Notes: a model not told the origin generated them from the letters alone. A DNA stretch of 64,000 bases from Blastococcus sp. HT6-30 (GCF_039729015.1 NZ_CP155792.1:454001-518000), one strand, 5' to 3'. Positions 34,323 through 43,800 are shown, counted from the stretch's first letter. Numbers and translations are program-made.

Positions 34323-35321
34323 ATGCGCGCACGTATCCGATACATCGCCCCCCTCGCCATGGCCGCGGCCCTCACCGCGGCCTGCGGCGAGTCCGGCTCC
34401 TCCGGCACCGGCGGTGGCGAGGCCGGCGGTGACGCCCAGGCGTCGGGTGATGCCTGCGCCCCCGTCCCCGGCGACCAGCTGGTCGTGCTCGAGGACGACC
34501 GGCAGCTGCAGAACGCCGACAACATCATCCCGGCGGTGAACGCGGCCGCGGCCGAGGCCAACCCGGCGCTGCTCCCGACGCTGAACAGCGTCTCCGAGGT
34601 CCTGACCACCGACGACCTGATCGAGATGAACGCCGCCGTCGACGTCGAGCGGCAGGCCGTCGACGAGGTGGCCGCCGCCTACGTCGCCGAGCAGGGCCTG
34701 GACTCCGGGGTCAGCGGCGGGAGCGGCCCGATCGTCGTCGGAGCCGCCGACTTCACCGAGTCGCAGATCCTGGCCACCGTCTACGCCGACGTCCTCACCG
34801 CGGCCGGCTTCGACGCGAGCGTCCAGACCGTGGGCAACCGGGAGCTCTACCTGCCGGCCCTGCAGCGCGGCGAGATCCAGGCCTTCCCCGAGTACCTCGC
34901 CACCGTCACCGAGTTCATCGAGGGGGACGACAGCACCGAGGTCGCCTCGGGCGACGTCGAGGCCACCGTCGAGGCGCTGAGGCCGCTGGCCGAGGGCTAC
35001 GGGCTGGTGTTCGGCGAGCCGGCCGAGGCGGCCGACCAGAACGCCTTCGCCGTCACCCAGGCGTTCGCCGACCAGGTCGGCGTCAGCACGCTGTCGGAGC
35101 TGGCCGACGCCTGCGGGGACGGATCGCTGATCCTCGGCGGGCCGGGCGAGTGCCCGACGCGGCCGGCGTGCCAGCCGGGACTGGAGGAGACCTACGGCCT
35201 GGAGTTCGCGAGCTTCCAGGAGTACGACGCCGGTGGCCCGCTGACCAAGGCCGCCATCCAGCAGGGCGAGGTCTCCCTCGGCCTGGTCTTCAGCTCCGAC
35301 GGCGCCCTCGCCCAGCAGTAG
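34323..35321 (+). CDS. opuCC: Osmolyte-binding lipoprotein, OpuCC/ProX family, circularly permuted
   Basis: A 332-residue lipoprotein: LTAAC with lipidated Cys21 follows a short leader. Residues about 136-332 match the first part of an OpuAC binding domain (IVVGAADFTESQILATVYA, GNRELYLPAL, then VSLGLVFSSDGALAQQ). The closing part of the family (LVVLEDDRQ, NIIPAVN, LTTDDLIEMNAAVDVE, VAAAYVAEQGL) instead sits at residues 52-127, before the domain. The order is thus swapped, as in a circular permutation, with linker DSGVSGGSG at 128-136. ATG at 34323 has GGCGGG upstream. It lies downstream of the permeases and should deliver glycine betaine, choline or a like solute to them. Confidence 0.88.
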   Translation: MRARIRYIAPLAMAAALTAACGESGSSGTGGGEAGGDAQASGDACAPVPGDQLVVLEDDRQLQNADNIIPAVNAAAAEANPALLPTLNSVSEVLTTDDLIEMNAAVDVERQAVDEVAAAYVAEQGLDSGVSGGSGPIVVGAADFTESQILATVYADVLTAAGFDASVQTVGNRELYLPALQRGEIQAFPEYLATVTEFIEGDDSTEVASGDVEATVEALRPLAEGYGLVFGEPAEAADQNAFAVTQAFADQVGVSTLSELADACGDGSLILGGPGECPTRPACQPGLEETYGLEFASFQEYDAGGPLTKAAIQQGEVSLGLVFSSDGALAQQ

Positions 35322-35325
35322 AAGG

Positions 35326-35380
35326 ACCCCCGCGCCCCCCGACGCTCGCAGGCTCGCGTCGGGGCCCTGCACGGGGGTCG
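35326..35380. terminator. Two-stem terminator between opuCC and the DUF1684 gene
   Basis: An outer stem GACCCCCG (35326-35333) / CGGGGGTC (35373-35380) encloses an inner perfect stem CCCCGACGC (35338-35346) / GCGTCGGGG (35357-35365). It lies 4 bases after opuCC and 10 before the end of the convergent gene, so it can serve both. Confidence 0.75.
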
Positions 35381-35390
35381 TTCCAGCTCG

Positions 35391-35999
35391 TCACCGGTAC
35401 CAGCCGCCGGGGGGCAGTTGCTCCCCGGCGGCAACGGGGGTGAGGACCCGGTTGCCCTCCGGGGCGAGGGGGCAGGACCACCGCGCGTCGTAGGCGCAGG
35501 ACGGGTGGTAGGCGAAGTTGAGGTCGACGACCAGCCGGTCACCGGCCCCGCCCAGGTCGGCGCCCTTGACGGTGTCCAGCAGGTAGCGCCCGCCGCCGTA
35601 GGTGGTGCCGCCGGCGGTGCCGTCGCGCAGCGGCAGGAACACCCCGCCGCCGTAGAGCGCCACCCACCAGACGTCGAGCCGGCCCACGCCCGGCAGCGTC
35701 ACCACCCCGATCCGGTCCAGCGGGACCACGCCGTCGGCGGCCGTGGGCACCTCCAGGCGCAGCGGTCCGGCCGGCTCCAGGGCCGGCTCGAACCGCAGCG
35801 CCGGATCGTACGGGGCCACCGGCAGGCCGGAGAACGCCGCCCGTGCGGCCGTGTCGAGCGGTGACTGGGGGTGGCCGGCGAACAGCTCGTCGCGGCCCGA
35901 GCGCCACTGCCGCCAGCCGGCCTCCGGATCGGCGGCGTCCCGGACGGCGGCGTGCAGCGCGGCCACGCGGCGGCGCCAGTCCAGCAGCGAGAGGTCCAC
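35391..35999 (-). CDS. DUF1684 protein
   Basis: A 202-residue protein of the DUF1684 family. WRQWRSGRDELFAGHPQSPL near residues 29-48 and FLPLRDGTAGGTTYGGGRYL are the family blocks; FNFAYHPSCAYD-type sequence (here NFAYHPSCAYD) near the end is also typical. Its role is unknown. GTG at 35999 has no ribosome site, but a GACAGT element lies 6 bases upstream, so it may be leaderless with a weaker -10. It closes the accessory block. Confidence 0.8.
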   Translation of the reverse strand: MDLSLLDWRRRVAALHAAVRDAADPEAGWRQWRSGRDELFAGHPQSPLDTAARAAFSGLPVAPYDPALRFEPALEPAGPLRLEVPTAADGVVPLDRIGVVTLPGVGRLDVWWVALYGGGVFLPLRDGTAGGTTYGGGRYLLDTVKGADLGGAGDRLVVDLNFAYHPSCAYDARWSCPLAPEGNRVLTPVAAGEQLPPGGWYR

Positions 36000-36069
36000 C
36001 GGAGCACTGTCGCACTTCCGACCACGGTCGGCGCAGGAGCGGCTCCTCCCCGTGAGCGCCCCTCGTCGC

Positions 36070-36075
36070 TAGGCT
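36070..36075 (+). promoter_or_regulatory. -10 box of the DUF6779 gene (leaderless)
   Basis: TAGGCT, then 6 bases, then ATG at 36082. There is no ribosome binding site between them. Confidence 0.6.
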
Positions 36076-36081
36076 GGCCTC

Positions 36082-37521
36082 ATGCCCCGCCGTGAGGACG
36101 ACGACGTCGCCCGCGGCCCTACCCTCCTGGGTGCCCGGACGCTGCTGCAGGCCGGTGGGTTCCTGCTCGCCGTCGGCGCCACGTCGGTGGTCTTCCTCAC
36201 CGACGACGCCCAGCTGCTGCGGGTCGCCGTCGTCGCGGTGGCCTGGGCTTTCGTGCTCGCCACCTTCGCCGCGGGCCGCCGCGGCGCCGACCGGGTGCGC
36301 GCCGCGGCACGGGAGGCAGACCTGCGCCGCGCCTACGAGCTCGAGCTCGAGCGCGAGGTCGCCGCGCGCCGCGAGTACGAGCTCGAGCTGGAGAACCAGC
36401 TGCGCCGCGAGACCGAGGGCACGATGCGCGAGGAGTTCGACGCCCTACGCGGGGACCTCGCCGCGCTGACCGGCCTGCGCGACGAGGTGGCGCGGCTGTC
36501 GGCCCTGCGCGGGGACCTCGCCGCACTCGGCGGGCTGCGCGAGGAGGTGGCGCGGGTGGCCGCGCTCCGGGACGACGTCGCCACGCTGACCGGTCTCGCG
36601 GGCGAGCTGGGCCAACTGGCCGCGCTGCGCGAGGACATGGGCCGGCTGCGCGCGGAGCTGGCCGAGCAGCTGTCCAGCGAGATGCTGGTCGAGCGGATCG
36701 TCATGCGTACCCAGGCGAGCCGGCTGCCGGGCGAGGCGGCCGGCCTCGACGGGCCGGCCCGGACCCTCGACGGCGGGGCGACCTGGGCCGACGAGGCGCC
36801 ACCCCGGGAGCTGACCGGTGGCTGGCCGGCGATCCGGCTGGACGAGCCGCGCCCCACCCGGCAGTTCGAGCAGGTGCGCACGAGCACGTGGTCAGCGGTG
36901 TCCCCGCCGGCTCCCACGCCCGTGCCCGTGACGCCCCCGCCGCCGGCCGCAGCTCCGCCGCCGGCCGCAGCTCCGCCGCCGGCCGCGGTGCGCCCGCCGG
37001 TGCCGGCGGCCCCCGCCCGCCGGGCACCCGCCGCGCCTCCGGCACCCGCCGCACCGGCCGCGCCGCCCGTCCCGGCGCGGGAGCCGGTGGCCTTCGGCCG
37101 GCACGACCGGGCCGCCGCGCACGACGGAGACCCGTACCCCGGCTTCCGCTGGTCGCAGCACTCGGCCGACGCCCACCTGCCGGTCACCGTCGCCTCCTCG
37201 GTGGTTCCGCCCTCTGCCGCGCAGCCTGCCGCCCCCCCGGCGACCCCGGCCGAGGACGCCCCGCGCCGCCGGCGGACGGACGGGTCCGTGGCCCCCCTGC
37301 CCGGCGAGGCGGCGCCCACGACCGCGCACCCGGCGGTGACGCCGCACTGGGCGGCGCCGCGACCGGAGACGGACGGGGTGCCGGGTCCGGGCACCTCCGA
37401 CCGGCTCGCGCAGATCCTCGCGGAGAACGGCGTCAGCCCGTCGTCGGGCGGTCGCCGCCGGCGGCGCTACCGGGAGGACGGCGACTCCGACGACGTCCTG
37501 GCCCGGGTTCTCGGCCGCTGA
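36082..37521 (+). CDS. Membrane-anchored helical-repeat protein (DUF6779-like)
   Basis: A 479-residue protein at the place of Rv3604c. Two hydrophobic helices (about 20-40 and 46-63) are followed by a long charged helix (66-120), then seven tandem 10-residue repeats (121-190) of the form (A/G)LRxx(L/V)AxLx, and a further helix to about 210. Residues about 275-335 are proline/alanine-rich with a PPPAAA tandem repeat, and a basic patch (RRRRYRED) lies near the C-terminus. It looks like a membrane-tethered scaffold with a cytoplasmic rod. Function is unknown; the DUF6779 name is from memory. The start is leaderless. Confidence 0.75.
   Translation: MPRREDDDVARGPTLLGARTLLQAGGFLLAVGATSVVFLTDDAQLLRVAVVAVAWAFVLATFAAGRRGADRVRAAAREADLRRAYELELEREVAARREYELELENQLRRETEGTMREEFDALRGDLAALTGLRDEVARLSALRGDLAALGGLREEVARVAALRDDVATLTGLAGELGQLAALREDMGRLRAELAEQLSSEMLVERIVMRTQASRLPGEAAGLDGPARTLDGGATWADEAPPRELTGGWPAIRLDEPRPTRQFEQVRTSTWSAVSPPAPTPVPVTPPPPAAAPPPAAAPPPAAVRPPVPAAPARRAPAAPPAPAAPAAPPVPAREPVAFGRHDRAAAHDGDPYPGFRWSQHSADAHLPVTVASSVVPPSAAQPAAPPATPAEDAPRRRRTDGSVAPLPGEAAPTTAHPAVTPHWAAPRPETDGVPGPGTSDRLAQILAENGVSPSSGGRRRRRYREDGDSDDVLARVLGR
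36442..36651 (+). repeat. Seven tandem 30-base units coding a 10-residue helical repeat
   Basis: Codons 121-190 of the DUF6779-like gene. Units read [70 protein letters not shown]. The first four alternate so closely that the DNA repeats at 60 bases as well. Confidence 0.9.
36937..36990 (+). repeat. Three tandem 18-base units (PPPAAA)
   Basis: CCGCCGCCGGCCGCAGCT is repeated exactly twice (36937-36954, 36955-36972) and a third time with changes at the end (36973-36990). It encodes proline/alanine in the same gene and could expand or contract. Confidence 0.9.
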
Positions 37522-37525
37522 TGTC

Positions 37526-38278
37526 TCAGCGGGGGCCGCGCGAGAGCCCGCCGCCGTCGATCACGAGCGTCTGGCCGGTGACCCAGCCGGCGCCGTCGCC
37601 CAGCAGGTAGGCCGCGGCCTCGCCGATGTCCTCCGGCGTTCCCAGGCGGGCCATGGGGTAGGCCTGCGCGGCCTCCGCCTCGCGCCCCTCGAACAGGGCT
37701 CCGGCGAACCGGGTCTTCACGACCGCCGGTGCCACCGCGTTCACCCGCACCTTCGGCGCCAGCTCCACGGCGAGCTGCGTGGTCAGGTTGATCAGCGCCG
37801 CCTTGCTCACGCCGTAGGCGCCGATCTGCTGCGAGGACCGCAGCCCCGCCACGGAGGCGACGAAGAGCACCGATCCGCCGTGCTCGGACATCCAGGCCCG
37901 CCAGGCCTCCTGCACCAGGCCCAGCGAGGCCACGACGTTGGTGTCGAGGATCTTGCGGCAGGCATCGAGGTCCAGGTCCATGAGCGGTCCGTAGGCGGGG
38001 TTGATGCCGACGTTGCCGACGAGCACGTCCAGGCTGCCGAACGTCTCGACCGCGGTGCGCACGGCGGTCGCCCGGTGCTCCGGGTCGCCGGCGTTGCCGG
38101 CCACCGCCACGGCCACCTCCGGGCCGCCCAGCGTCTCGACCGCCTCGGCCAGCGCGTCGGGCTTGCGGGCGGTGAGCACCACCCGGGCCCCGCGGTCGAC
38201 CAGGCTCCGGGCGATGCCCAGGCCGATGCCCCGGCTGCCGCCGGTGACCAGTGCGGTGCGTCCCTCGAACGTGTGCAC
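37526..38278 (-). CDS. SDR-family oxidoreductase
   Basis: A 250-residue short-chain dehydrogenase/reductase. [14 protein letters not shown] is the cofactor loop, [11 protein letters not shown] replaces the usual NNAG, and the catalytic Ser is in [12 protein letters not shown] with YGVSK supplying Tyr and Lys. IDGGGLSRG ends the protein. Arg and Lys in ARKPDAL suggest NADP(H). GTG at 38278 follows a GAGGGAGG ribosome site. It is convergent with the DUF6779-like gene, with 4 bases between stops. The substrate is unknown. Confidence 0.88.
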   Translation of the reverse strand: MHTFEGRTALVTGGSRGIGLGIARSLVDRGARVVLTARKPDALAEAVETLGGPEVAVAVAGNAGDPEHRATAVRTAVETFGSLDVLVGNVGINPAYGPLMDLDLDACRKILDTNVVASLGLVQEAWRAWMSEHGGSVLFVASVAGLRSSQQIGAYGVSKAALINLTTQLAVELAPKVRVNAVAPAVVKTRFAGALFEGREAEAAQAYPMARLGTPEDIGEAAAYLLGDGAGWVTGQTLVIDGGGLSRGPR

Positions 38279-38308
38279 GCTGCCTCCCTCGCCGATGTGC
38301 AGGCCGTC

Positions 38309-38314
38309 ACGGTA
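38309..38314 (-). promoter_or_regulatory. Candidate -10 box for the SDR gene
   Basis: TACCGT on the minus strand, 30 bases before GTG at 38278, leaving room for the ribosome site. Confidence 0.45.
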
Positions 38315-38506
38315 GGGGGCGGGGCCGTTCGGCCGCCCGCCAGGGCCCGCCCGCCGGGGGCCACCGCGGGCGTGAGCCAGCACACAGCAACGAGGCGTTG
38401 CGGCGGGCGCACACTCGACACAGACTCGCCACCGGCAGGTCACCCGCGTGACACACACGGTTGCAGCGGACGCCGGCCGGCACGACCCGCACCACCCTGC
38501 ACGACC

Positions 38507-38530
38507 GCGATCTTCGACCGCGGAGATCGC
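38507..38530. repeat. Inverted repeat before the pantothenate operon
   Basis: GCGATCT (38507-38513) and AGATCGC (38524-38530), perfect arms of seven with a 10-base loop, 47 bases before the DUF2520 gene. It is the only notable element in the 298-base gap from the SDR gene; it may be an operator or a hairpin. Confidence 0.4.
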
Positions 38531-38576
38531 GCCCGACGTCCGGTACCCGCCAGGGACTGGAACGAGAGGTGCACCG

Positions 38577-39569
38577 ATGCCTGCTGCCCGCAGGACCGCC
38601 CGTCCGACGCTGGGCCCCGCCCACGCGCCCCTCCGTCCGTCCGACGCGCCCGCACGCCTCCGCGTGGGCGTCATCGGCGCCGGCCGCGTCGGTGCCGTCC
38701 TCGGCGCCGCCCTCGCCGCCGCCGGCCACGAGGTCGTCGCCGCCTCCGGCCTCTCTGCCGCCTCCGCCGAGCGCGCCGCCCGGCTGCTGCCCGGTGTTCC
38801 GCTGCTGCCGGCCGACGCAGTGGTCTCCGCCGCCGACCTGGTGGTCCTCGCCGTACCGGACGACACTCTCCCCGGTCTCGTCGCGGGGCTCGCCGAGACC
38901 GGTGCGTGGCGCGCCGGTCAGCTCGCGTTCCACAGCTCGGGCGCCCACGGGCTCGCCGTCCTCGCCCCCGCGGAGCAGGCCGGGGTCCTTCCCCTGGCGC
39001 TGCACCCCGCGATGACCTTCACCGGCGCGCCCGAGGACGCCGACCGCCTCCCCCTCGCCCCCTTCGGCGTCACCAGCCGCCCGGAGCACCGCCCCGTGGC
39101 CGAGACGTTGGTCCTCGAGATGGGCGGCGAGCCGTTCTTCGTCGCCGAGGTCGACCGCGCGCTCTACCACGCGGCGCTGGTCACCGGCGCGAACCACCTG
39201 GTCACCCTGGTGGCCGAGGCAGCGGACCTGCTGCGCACCGCCGGTGTGAGCGAGCCGGCCCGGGTGCTGGCCCCCCTCCTCGGGGCCGCCCTCGACAACG
39301 GCCTGCGCCGGGGCGACCGCGGGCTCACCGGGCCGGTCAGCCGCGGGGACGCCGGCACCGTCGCCCACCACCTGGCCACCCTCGCCGAGCGCGCCCCGGA
39401 CTCGGTGGCCGCCTACGTCGCCATGGCCCAGCGCACCGTGGAGCGGACGCTCGAGGCAGGCCGGCTCAAGGCGCACGAGGCCGCGCCGCTGCTGGACCTG
39501 CTGCGTCGGTCCACCCACCCCACCACCCCGCCGAGCGCGCGCTCCGACGACCCGGCCGGCTCGCGGTGA
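38577..39569 (+). CDS. Rossmann-like/DUF2520 dehydrogenase-like protein before panC
   Basis: A 330-residue protein with an N-terminal NAD(P)-binding fold ([19 protein letters not shown] at 34-39) and a C-terminal DUF2520 helical domain ([20 protein letters not shown]). The shape is that of 6-phosphogluconate dehydrogenase-like reductases, such as ketopantoate reductase. It is coupled to panC by a GTGA overlap, the order seen with Rv3603c in M. tuberculosis. A role in pantoate formation is tempting but only an inference. ATG at 38577 has GAGAGG upstream. Confidence 0.85.
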   Translation: MPAARRTARPTLGPAHAPLRPSDAPARLRVGVIGAGRVGAVLGAALAAAGHEVVAASGLSAASAERAARLLPGVPLLPADAVVSAADLVVLAVPDDTLPGLVAGLAETGAWRAGQLAFHSSGAHGLAVLAPAEQAGVLPLALHPAMTFTGAPEDADRLPLAPFGVTSRPEHRPVAETLVLEMGGEPFFVAEVDRALYHAALVTGANHLVTLVAEAADLLRTAGVSEPARVLAPLLGAALDNGLRRGDRGLTGPVSRGDAGTVAHHLATLAERAPDSVAAYVAMAQRTVERTLEAGRLKAHEAAPLLDLLRRSTHPTTPPSARSDDPAGSR

Positions 39570-40450
39570 GCGCCGTCCGCGCCCAGCCGCCGACCCGCCC
39601 CACCACCCCCAGCCCAGCCGTCGCCGAGTCCGTCGCCGAGCTACGCCACCTGGTGGCCGGGCTGCCCGGCCCGGTCGCCCTGGTGCCGACCATGGGTGCG
39701 CTGCACGAGGGGCACCGCACCCTGGTCCGGAACGCCCGTGCGCGCGCCGGCGGCGTCGTCGTCTCCGTCTTCGTGAACCCGACCCAGTTCGGCCCCGGTG
39801 AGGACTTCGACCGCTACCCCCGCACCTGGGACGCCGACCTGGCCGCGCTCGCCGAGGAGGGCGCGGACGTGGTCTTCCACCCGCCGGTGGAGGAGGTCTA
39901 CCCGCCCGGCGCGGTGGGCGTGACCGTCGACCCCGGCCCGCTCGGCGGCGTGCTGGAGGGTGCGGTGCGACCCGGTCACTTCGCCGGGGTGCTCACCGTC
40001 GTCGCCAAGCTGTTCGGCCTGGTCCGCCCCGACCTCGCCCTGTTCGGCGAGAAGGACTACCAGCAGCTCACGCTCATCCGGGCGATGGCCCGGGAACTGG
40101 CCCTGGGGGTGGAGGTCGTCGGCGTGCCCACCGTCCGCGAGGACGACGGCCTGGCGTTGTCCAGCCGGAACCGGTACCTGGACCCGGAGCAGCGCCGGAC
40201 GGCCGTGGTGGTGAACCGGGCGTTGCGGGCCGGTGCCGCGGCCGGACGGCAGGGGGCCGACGCCGTCCTCGCCGCCGCGCGGGGCGTGCTCGCCGATGCG
40301 CCGCAGCTGGTCCAGGACTACCTCGAACTCACCGATACCGACCTGGGGCCGCCGCCCGCCACCGGCCCCGCCCGGCTGCTGGTCGCCGTCCGCGCCGGCA
40401 GCACCCGACTCCTCGACAACATCACGATCCAGCTGGGAGAGACCCGATGA
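39566..40450 (+). CDS. panC: Pantothenate synthetase
   Basis: A 294-residue ligase that joins pantoate and beta-alanine at the cost of [13 protein letters not shown] at 41-50 is the HxGH motif, [18 protein letters not shown] and FGEKDYQQL bind pantoate and ATP, and [10 protein letters not shown] is the KMSKS-like loop. GTG at 39566 overlaps the DUF2520 gene; the stop overlaps the panD start by four bases, so the next enzyme, which makes beta-alanine, is coupled to it. Confidence 0.96.
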   Translation: MSAVRAQPPTRPTTPSPAVAESVAELRHLVAGLPGPVALVPTMGALHEGHRTLVRNARARAGGVVVSVFVNPTQFGPGEDFDRYPRTWDADLAALAEEGADVVFHPPVEEVYPPGAVGVTVDPGPLGGVLEGAVRPGHFAGVLTVVAKLFGLVRPDLALFGEKDYQQLTLIRAMARELALGVEVVGVPTVREDDGLALSSRNRYLDPEQRRTAVVVNRALRAGAAAGRQGADAVLAAARGVLADAPQLVQDYLELTDTDLGPPPATGPARLLVAVRAGSTRLLDNITIQLGETR

Positions 40451-40872
40451 TGCGCACGATGCTCAAGTCCAAGATCCACCGCGCCACGGTCACCCAGGCC
40501 GACCTGCACTACGTGGGCTCGGTGACCGTCGACGAGGATCTCCTCGACGCCGCCGACCTGCTGCCCGGCGAGCAGGTCGCGATCGTCGACATCACCAACG
40601 GCGCCCGGTTGGAGACCTACGTCATCCCCGGTGAGCGGGGGACCGGCGTGCTCGGCATCAACGGTGCCGCCGCGCACCTCGTCCACCCCGGCGACATGGT
40701 GATCCTGATCAGCTACGGCGTCATGGACGAGACCGAGGCGAAGAGCTACATCCCGAAGGTCGTGCACGTCGACGGCGCCAACCGCGTCGTCGAGCTCGGC
40801 GGGGACCCGTCGGCCCCGGTGCCCGGGGCTCCCGACCAGCGGCGCAGCGACCTCGGCGTGCCCGTCCGGTGA
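40447..40872 (+). CDS. panD: Aspartate 1-decarboxylase (pyruvoyl enzyme precursor)
   Basis: A 141-residue precursor that cuts itself between Gly24 and Ser25 (HYVGSVTVD) to make the pyruvoyl cofactor, then converts aspartate to beta-alanine. [18 protein letters not shown] and [11 protein letters not shown] are typical. Two ATG codons in a row (40447, 40450) could start it; the first is in the overlap with panC and gives the usual Gly24-Ser25 numbering. Confidence 0.96.
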   Translation: MMRTMLKSKIHRATVTQADLHYVGSVTVDEDLLDAADLLPGEQVAIVDITNGARLETYVIPGERGTGVLGINGAAAHLVHPGDMVILISYGVMDETEAKSYIPKVVHVDGANRVVELGGDPSAPVPGAPDQRRSDLGVPVR

Positions 40873-40882
40873 GCGCACGGCC

Positions 40883-41689
40883 GTGCTGCTGACCGTCGAC
40901 GTCGGCAACAGCCAGACCGTCCTCGCCACGTTCGACGGCGACCGGCGGGTCGGGTCCTGGCGGGTGACCACCGCGCCGCGGTCCACCGCCGACGAGCTGC
41001 GCATGCTCTGGCGGGGTCTGCTGCGCGACACCGAGGTGACCGGCGTCGCCGCCTGCTCGACCGTCCCGGCGCTGCTGCCGGCGCTGCGGCAACTGCTGGA
41101 CTCCCTCGAGGTGCCGGTGGTGCTGATCGGCCCCGGCGTGCGCACCGGCGTCCCCCTGCACGTGGACAACCCGCGCGAGGTGGGCGCCGACCGCGTCGTC
41201 ACGGCCCTGGCGGCCGCGGAGATGTTCGGGCGGTCGCCCGACGGCGGCCGCCGACCGGTCGTCGTCGTCGACTTCGGGACGTCCACCAACGTCGACGCCG
41301 TCGGCCCCGACGGGCAGTTCCTCGGCGGGGCCCTGGCCCCCGGCGTCGAGGTCAGCCGGGACGCGCTCGCCAACCGCGCCGCGCAACTGCGCTCGGTCGA
41401 GCTGACCCGCCCGCCCCAGGCGATCGGCAAGAACACCGTCGCCGCGCTCCAGTCGGGGCTCGTGCTCGGCTTCGCCGGCCTGGTCGATGGGCTGGTCGCC
41501 CGCATCGCGGCGGAGGTCGTGGCCCAGTTCGGCACCCCGCCGGTCGTGGTCGCCACCGGGGGGCTGGCCCCGCTGCTGGTCGACAGCTGCCGGTCGATCC
41601 GGGAGCGCGAACCCGACCTGACCGTCCACGGGCTGCGACTGGCCTTCCAGCGGCAGCAGGCCGCCGAGCGGCGGGCGGGCGCCCCGTAG
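40883..41689 (+). CDS. coaX: Type III pantothenate kinase
   Basis: A 268-residue kinase that phosphorylates pantothenate, the first step to coenzyme A. DVGNSQTV near the start binds phosphate, and [15 protein letters not shown] is the second ASKHA motif (Ser/Thr here as in other actinobacteria). [11 protein letters not shown] is the pantothenate pocket. It starts 10 bases after panD. Its TAG stop at 41687-41689 forms the first half of the lysS -10 box. Confidence 0.94.
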   Translation: MLLTVDVGNSQTVLATFDGDRRVGSWRVTTAPRSTADELRMLWRGLLRDTEVTGVAACSTVPALLPALRQLLDSLEVPVVLIGPGVRTGVPLHVDNPREVGADRVVTALAAAEMFGRSPDGGRRPVVVVDFGTSTNVDAVGPDGQFLGGALAPGVEVSRDALANRAAQLRSVELTRPPQAIGKNTVAALQSGLVLGFAGLVDGLVARIAAEVVAQFGTPPVVVATGGLAPLLVDSCRSIREREPDLTVHGLRLAFQRQQAAERRAGAP

Positions 41690-41692
41690 GCT
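41687..41692 (+). promoter_or_regulatory. -10 box of lysS (leaderless), overlapping the coaX stop
   Basis: TAGGCT, then 8 bases, then GTG at 41701. Its first three bases are the stop codon of coaX. Confidence 0.55.
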
Positions 41693-41700
41693 GGGCTCCC

Positions 41701-43221
41701 GTGACCGACGAAGGACCGAACGGGACGGGCGGCGACGACGGCGGCGAGGAGCTGCCGGAGCAGATGCGGGTCCGCCGGGCGAAGCTGGACCGGCTGCGCG
41801 ACTCGGGCGTCGACCCGTACCCGGTGAGCGTCCCCCGGACGACGACGCTCGCCGACATCCGGGCCGCCCACCCGGACCTGGAGCCGGACACGCTGACCGG
41901 CGAGCGGGCCGGCGTCACCGGCCGCGTGATCTTCTACCGCAACACCGGCAAGCTCTGCTTCGCCACCTTGCGCGAGGGGGACGCCGAGCTGCAGGTGATG
42001 CTCTCCCGCGACCGCGTCGGCGAGGAGTCGCTGGCGGCCTGGAAGTCCGACGTGGACCTCGGCGACCACGTGTTCGTCACGGGCGAGGTCGGCACGTCCC
42101 GCCGGGGCGAGCTCTCGGTCTTCGCCGACTCCTGGCAGCTGACCGCCAAGGCGCTGCGCCCGCTGCCCGTGGCGCACAAGCCGATGAGCGAGGAGTTGCG
42201 GGTCCGCCGCCGCTACGTCGACCTGATCGTGCGCGACGAGGCCCGGCGCACGGTGCGCCAGCGCGCGACCGTGATGTCGACCCTGCGCGCCGGCCTGCGC
42301 TCCCGCGGCTACCTCGAGGTCGAGACGCCGATGCTGCAGACGGTGCACGGGGGAGCGGCCGCCCGGCCGTTCCGCACCCACATGAACGCCTTCGACCTCG
42401 ACCTCTACCTGCGCATCGCACCGGAGCTGTTCCTCAAGCGCTGCATCGTCGGGGGCCTGGACCGGGTGTTCGAGATCAACCGGAACTTCCGGAACGAAGG
42501 CGCCGACAGCTCGCACTCCCCGGAGTTCGCGATGCTCGAGGCCTACCAGGCCTACGCTGACTACCAGGTGATGGCGACGGTCACCCGGGAGCTCATCCAG
42601 GAGTGCTCCGAGGCGCTCTTCGGCGACCACGTCGCCCGGCACCACGACGGCACCGAGGTCGACCTGTCGGGCGAGTGGCCGCAGATCCCGCTCTACACGG
42701 CGGTGTCCGAGGCGCTGGGGGAGGAGGTCTCCCCGGAGACGCCGATCGAGCGGCTGCGCGAGCTCGCCGAGCGGCACGACGTGGGCGTCGACCCCGCCTG
42801 GATCCACGGCAAGCTGGTCGAGGAGCTCTTCGAGGCGCTCGTCCAGCACACGCTGGAGGCGCCGACCTTCGTCATCGACTACCCGGTGGACACCTCGCCG
42901 CTCACCCGCGCGCACCGGTCGGCACCCGGCGTGGCCGAGAAGTGGGATCTGTACATCGGTGGCATCGAACGGGCCACCGCCTATTCGGAACTCGTGGATC
43001 CGGTCGTGCAGCGGGAACGGTTCACCGCGCAGGCGGCGCTCGCCGCGGCCGGTGATCCCGAGGCGATGGCGGTCGACGAGGACTTCCTCGAGGCGCTCGA
43101 GTACGGAATGCCGCCGACGGGTGGCATGGGCATGGGCATGGACCGCCTGATGATGACCCTGACCGGTCTCGGAATTCGTGAGACGATACTGTTCCCGTTG
43201 GTCCGCCCGATCAGTTCCTGA
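41701..43221 (+). CDS. lysS: Lysyl-tRNA synthetase, class II
   Basis: A 506-residue enzyme that charges tRNA-Lys. The N-terminal OB fold includes [20 protein letters not shown]; class II motif 2 is [14 protein letters not shown] and motif 3 is [15 protein letters not shown]. Length is normal for the free-standing enzyme, without the membrane domain of LysX. It has no ribosome site and a TAGGCT box 8 bases upstream, so it can be made from its own leaderless message as well as by read-through from the pantothenate operon. Confidence 0.96.
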   Translation: MTDEGPNGTGGDDGGEELPEQMRVRRAKLDRLRDSGVDPYPVSVPRTTTLADIRAAHPDLEPDTLTGERAGVTGRVIFYRNTGKLCFATLREGDAELQVMLSRDRVGEESLAAWKSDVDLGDHVFVTGEVGTSRRGELSVFADSWQLTAKALRPLPVAHKPMSEELRVRRRYVDLIVRDEARRTVRQRATVMSTLRAGLRSRGYLEVETPMLQTVHGGAAARPFRTHMNAFDLDLYLRIAPELFLKRCIVGGLDRVFEINRNFRNEGADSSHSPEFAMLEAYQAYADYQVMATVTRELIQECSEALFGDHVARHHDGTEVDLSGEWPQIPLYTAVSEALGEEVSPETPIERLRELAERHDVGVDPAWIHGKLVEELFEALVQHTLEAPTFVIDYPVDTSPLTRAHRSAPGVAEKWDLYIGGIERATAYSELVDPVVQRERFTAQAALAAAGDPEAMAVDEDFLEALEYGMPPTGGMGMGMDRLMMTLTGLGIRETILFPLVRPISS

Positions 43222-43271
43222 TTAGGTCCGCAGCTCCGGCGTCATCCGTTAGGGCGGCGAGCGCTCCGCCA

Positions 43272-43301
43272 TTACGGGAAAACAGTTCTCCGTGCTCTAA
43301 T
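43272..43301 (+). promoter_or_regulatory. Candidate lsr2 promoter
   Basis: TTACGG (43272-43277), an 18-base spacer and TCTAAT (43296-43301), which matches the -10 consensus at five of six positions. The surrounding gap is clearly more AT-rich than the rest of the window. The leader would be about 60 bases. Confidence 0.5.
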
Positions 43302-43367
43302 GGTCCTCGCACCCGCCGGGTGCTATTTCCGTCCGGCTCACCAGCCGCAGCGATTAGCGAGGAACGA

Positions 43368-43721
43368 ATGGCACGCAAGGTCCAGGTCATCCTGAGCGAC
43401 GACCTCGACGAGAATCTCCCGGCCGACGAGACCGTCAGTTTCTCGCTCGACGGCACCTCGTACGAGATCGATCTGGCGGAGAAGAACGCCCAGGAGATGC
43501 GTGACGTCTTCGCCCGGTACGTCTCTGCGGCCCGCAAGGTCGGCCGGGGCGCCGGTCGGGCCTCCGGCGGTGGCCGGACACGCGCCACCGGTGGCGGCGG
43601 GCGCATGGACCGCGAGCAGGCCGGCGCCATCCGCGACTGGGCCCGCAAGAACGGTCACGCCGTCAGCGACCGCGGCCGCATCCCCGCCAGCGTCGTCGAG
43701 GCCTACGAGGCCGCCCACTGA
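43368..43721 (+). CDS. lsr2: Lsr2 nucleoid-associated protein
   Basis: A 117-residue H-NS-like protein that bridges DNA and silences AT-rich or foreign genes. [10 protein letters not shown] opens the dimerization domain; a glycine/arginine-rich linker (about 57-80) follows; the DNA-binding domain ends with [10 protein letters not shown] and the minor-groove motif RGR at 102-104. ATG at 43368 has GAGGAA upstream. A very strong terminator follows. Its own upstream region is AT-rich, which could allow autoregulation. Confidence 0.96.
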   Translation: MARKVQVILSDDLDENLPADETVSFSLDGTSYEIDLAEKNAQEMRDVFARYVSAARKVGRGAGRASGGGRTRATGGGGRMDREQAGAIRDWARKNGHAVSDRGRIPASVVEAYEAAH

Positions 43722-43800
43722 CGCAGCTCCGCTGGGGAGCGGACCGCCTCACGGCGGGCTGATCCTCCTGCAGCACGAACCGCCGCGCTGCCCGCGGTGG

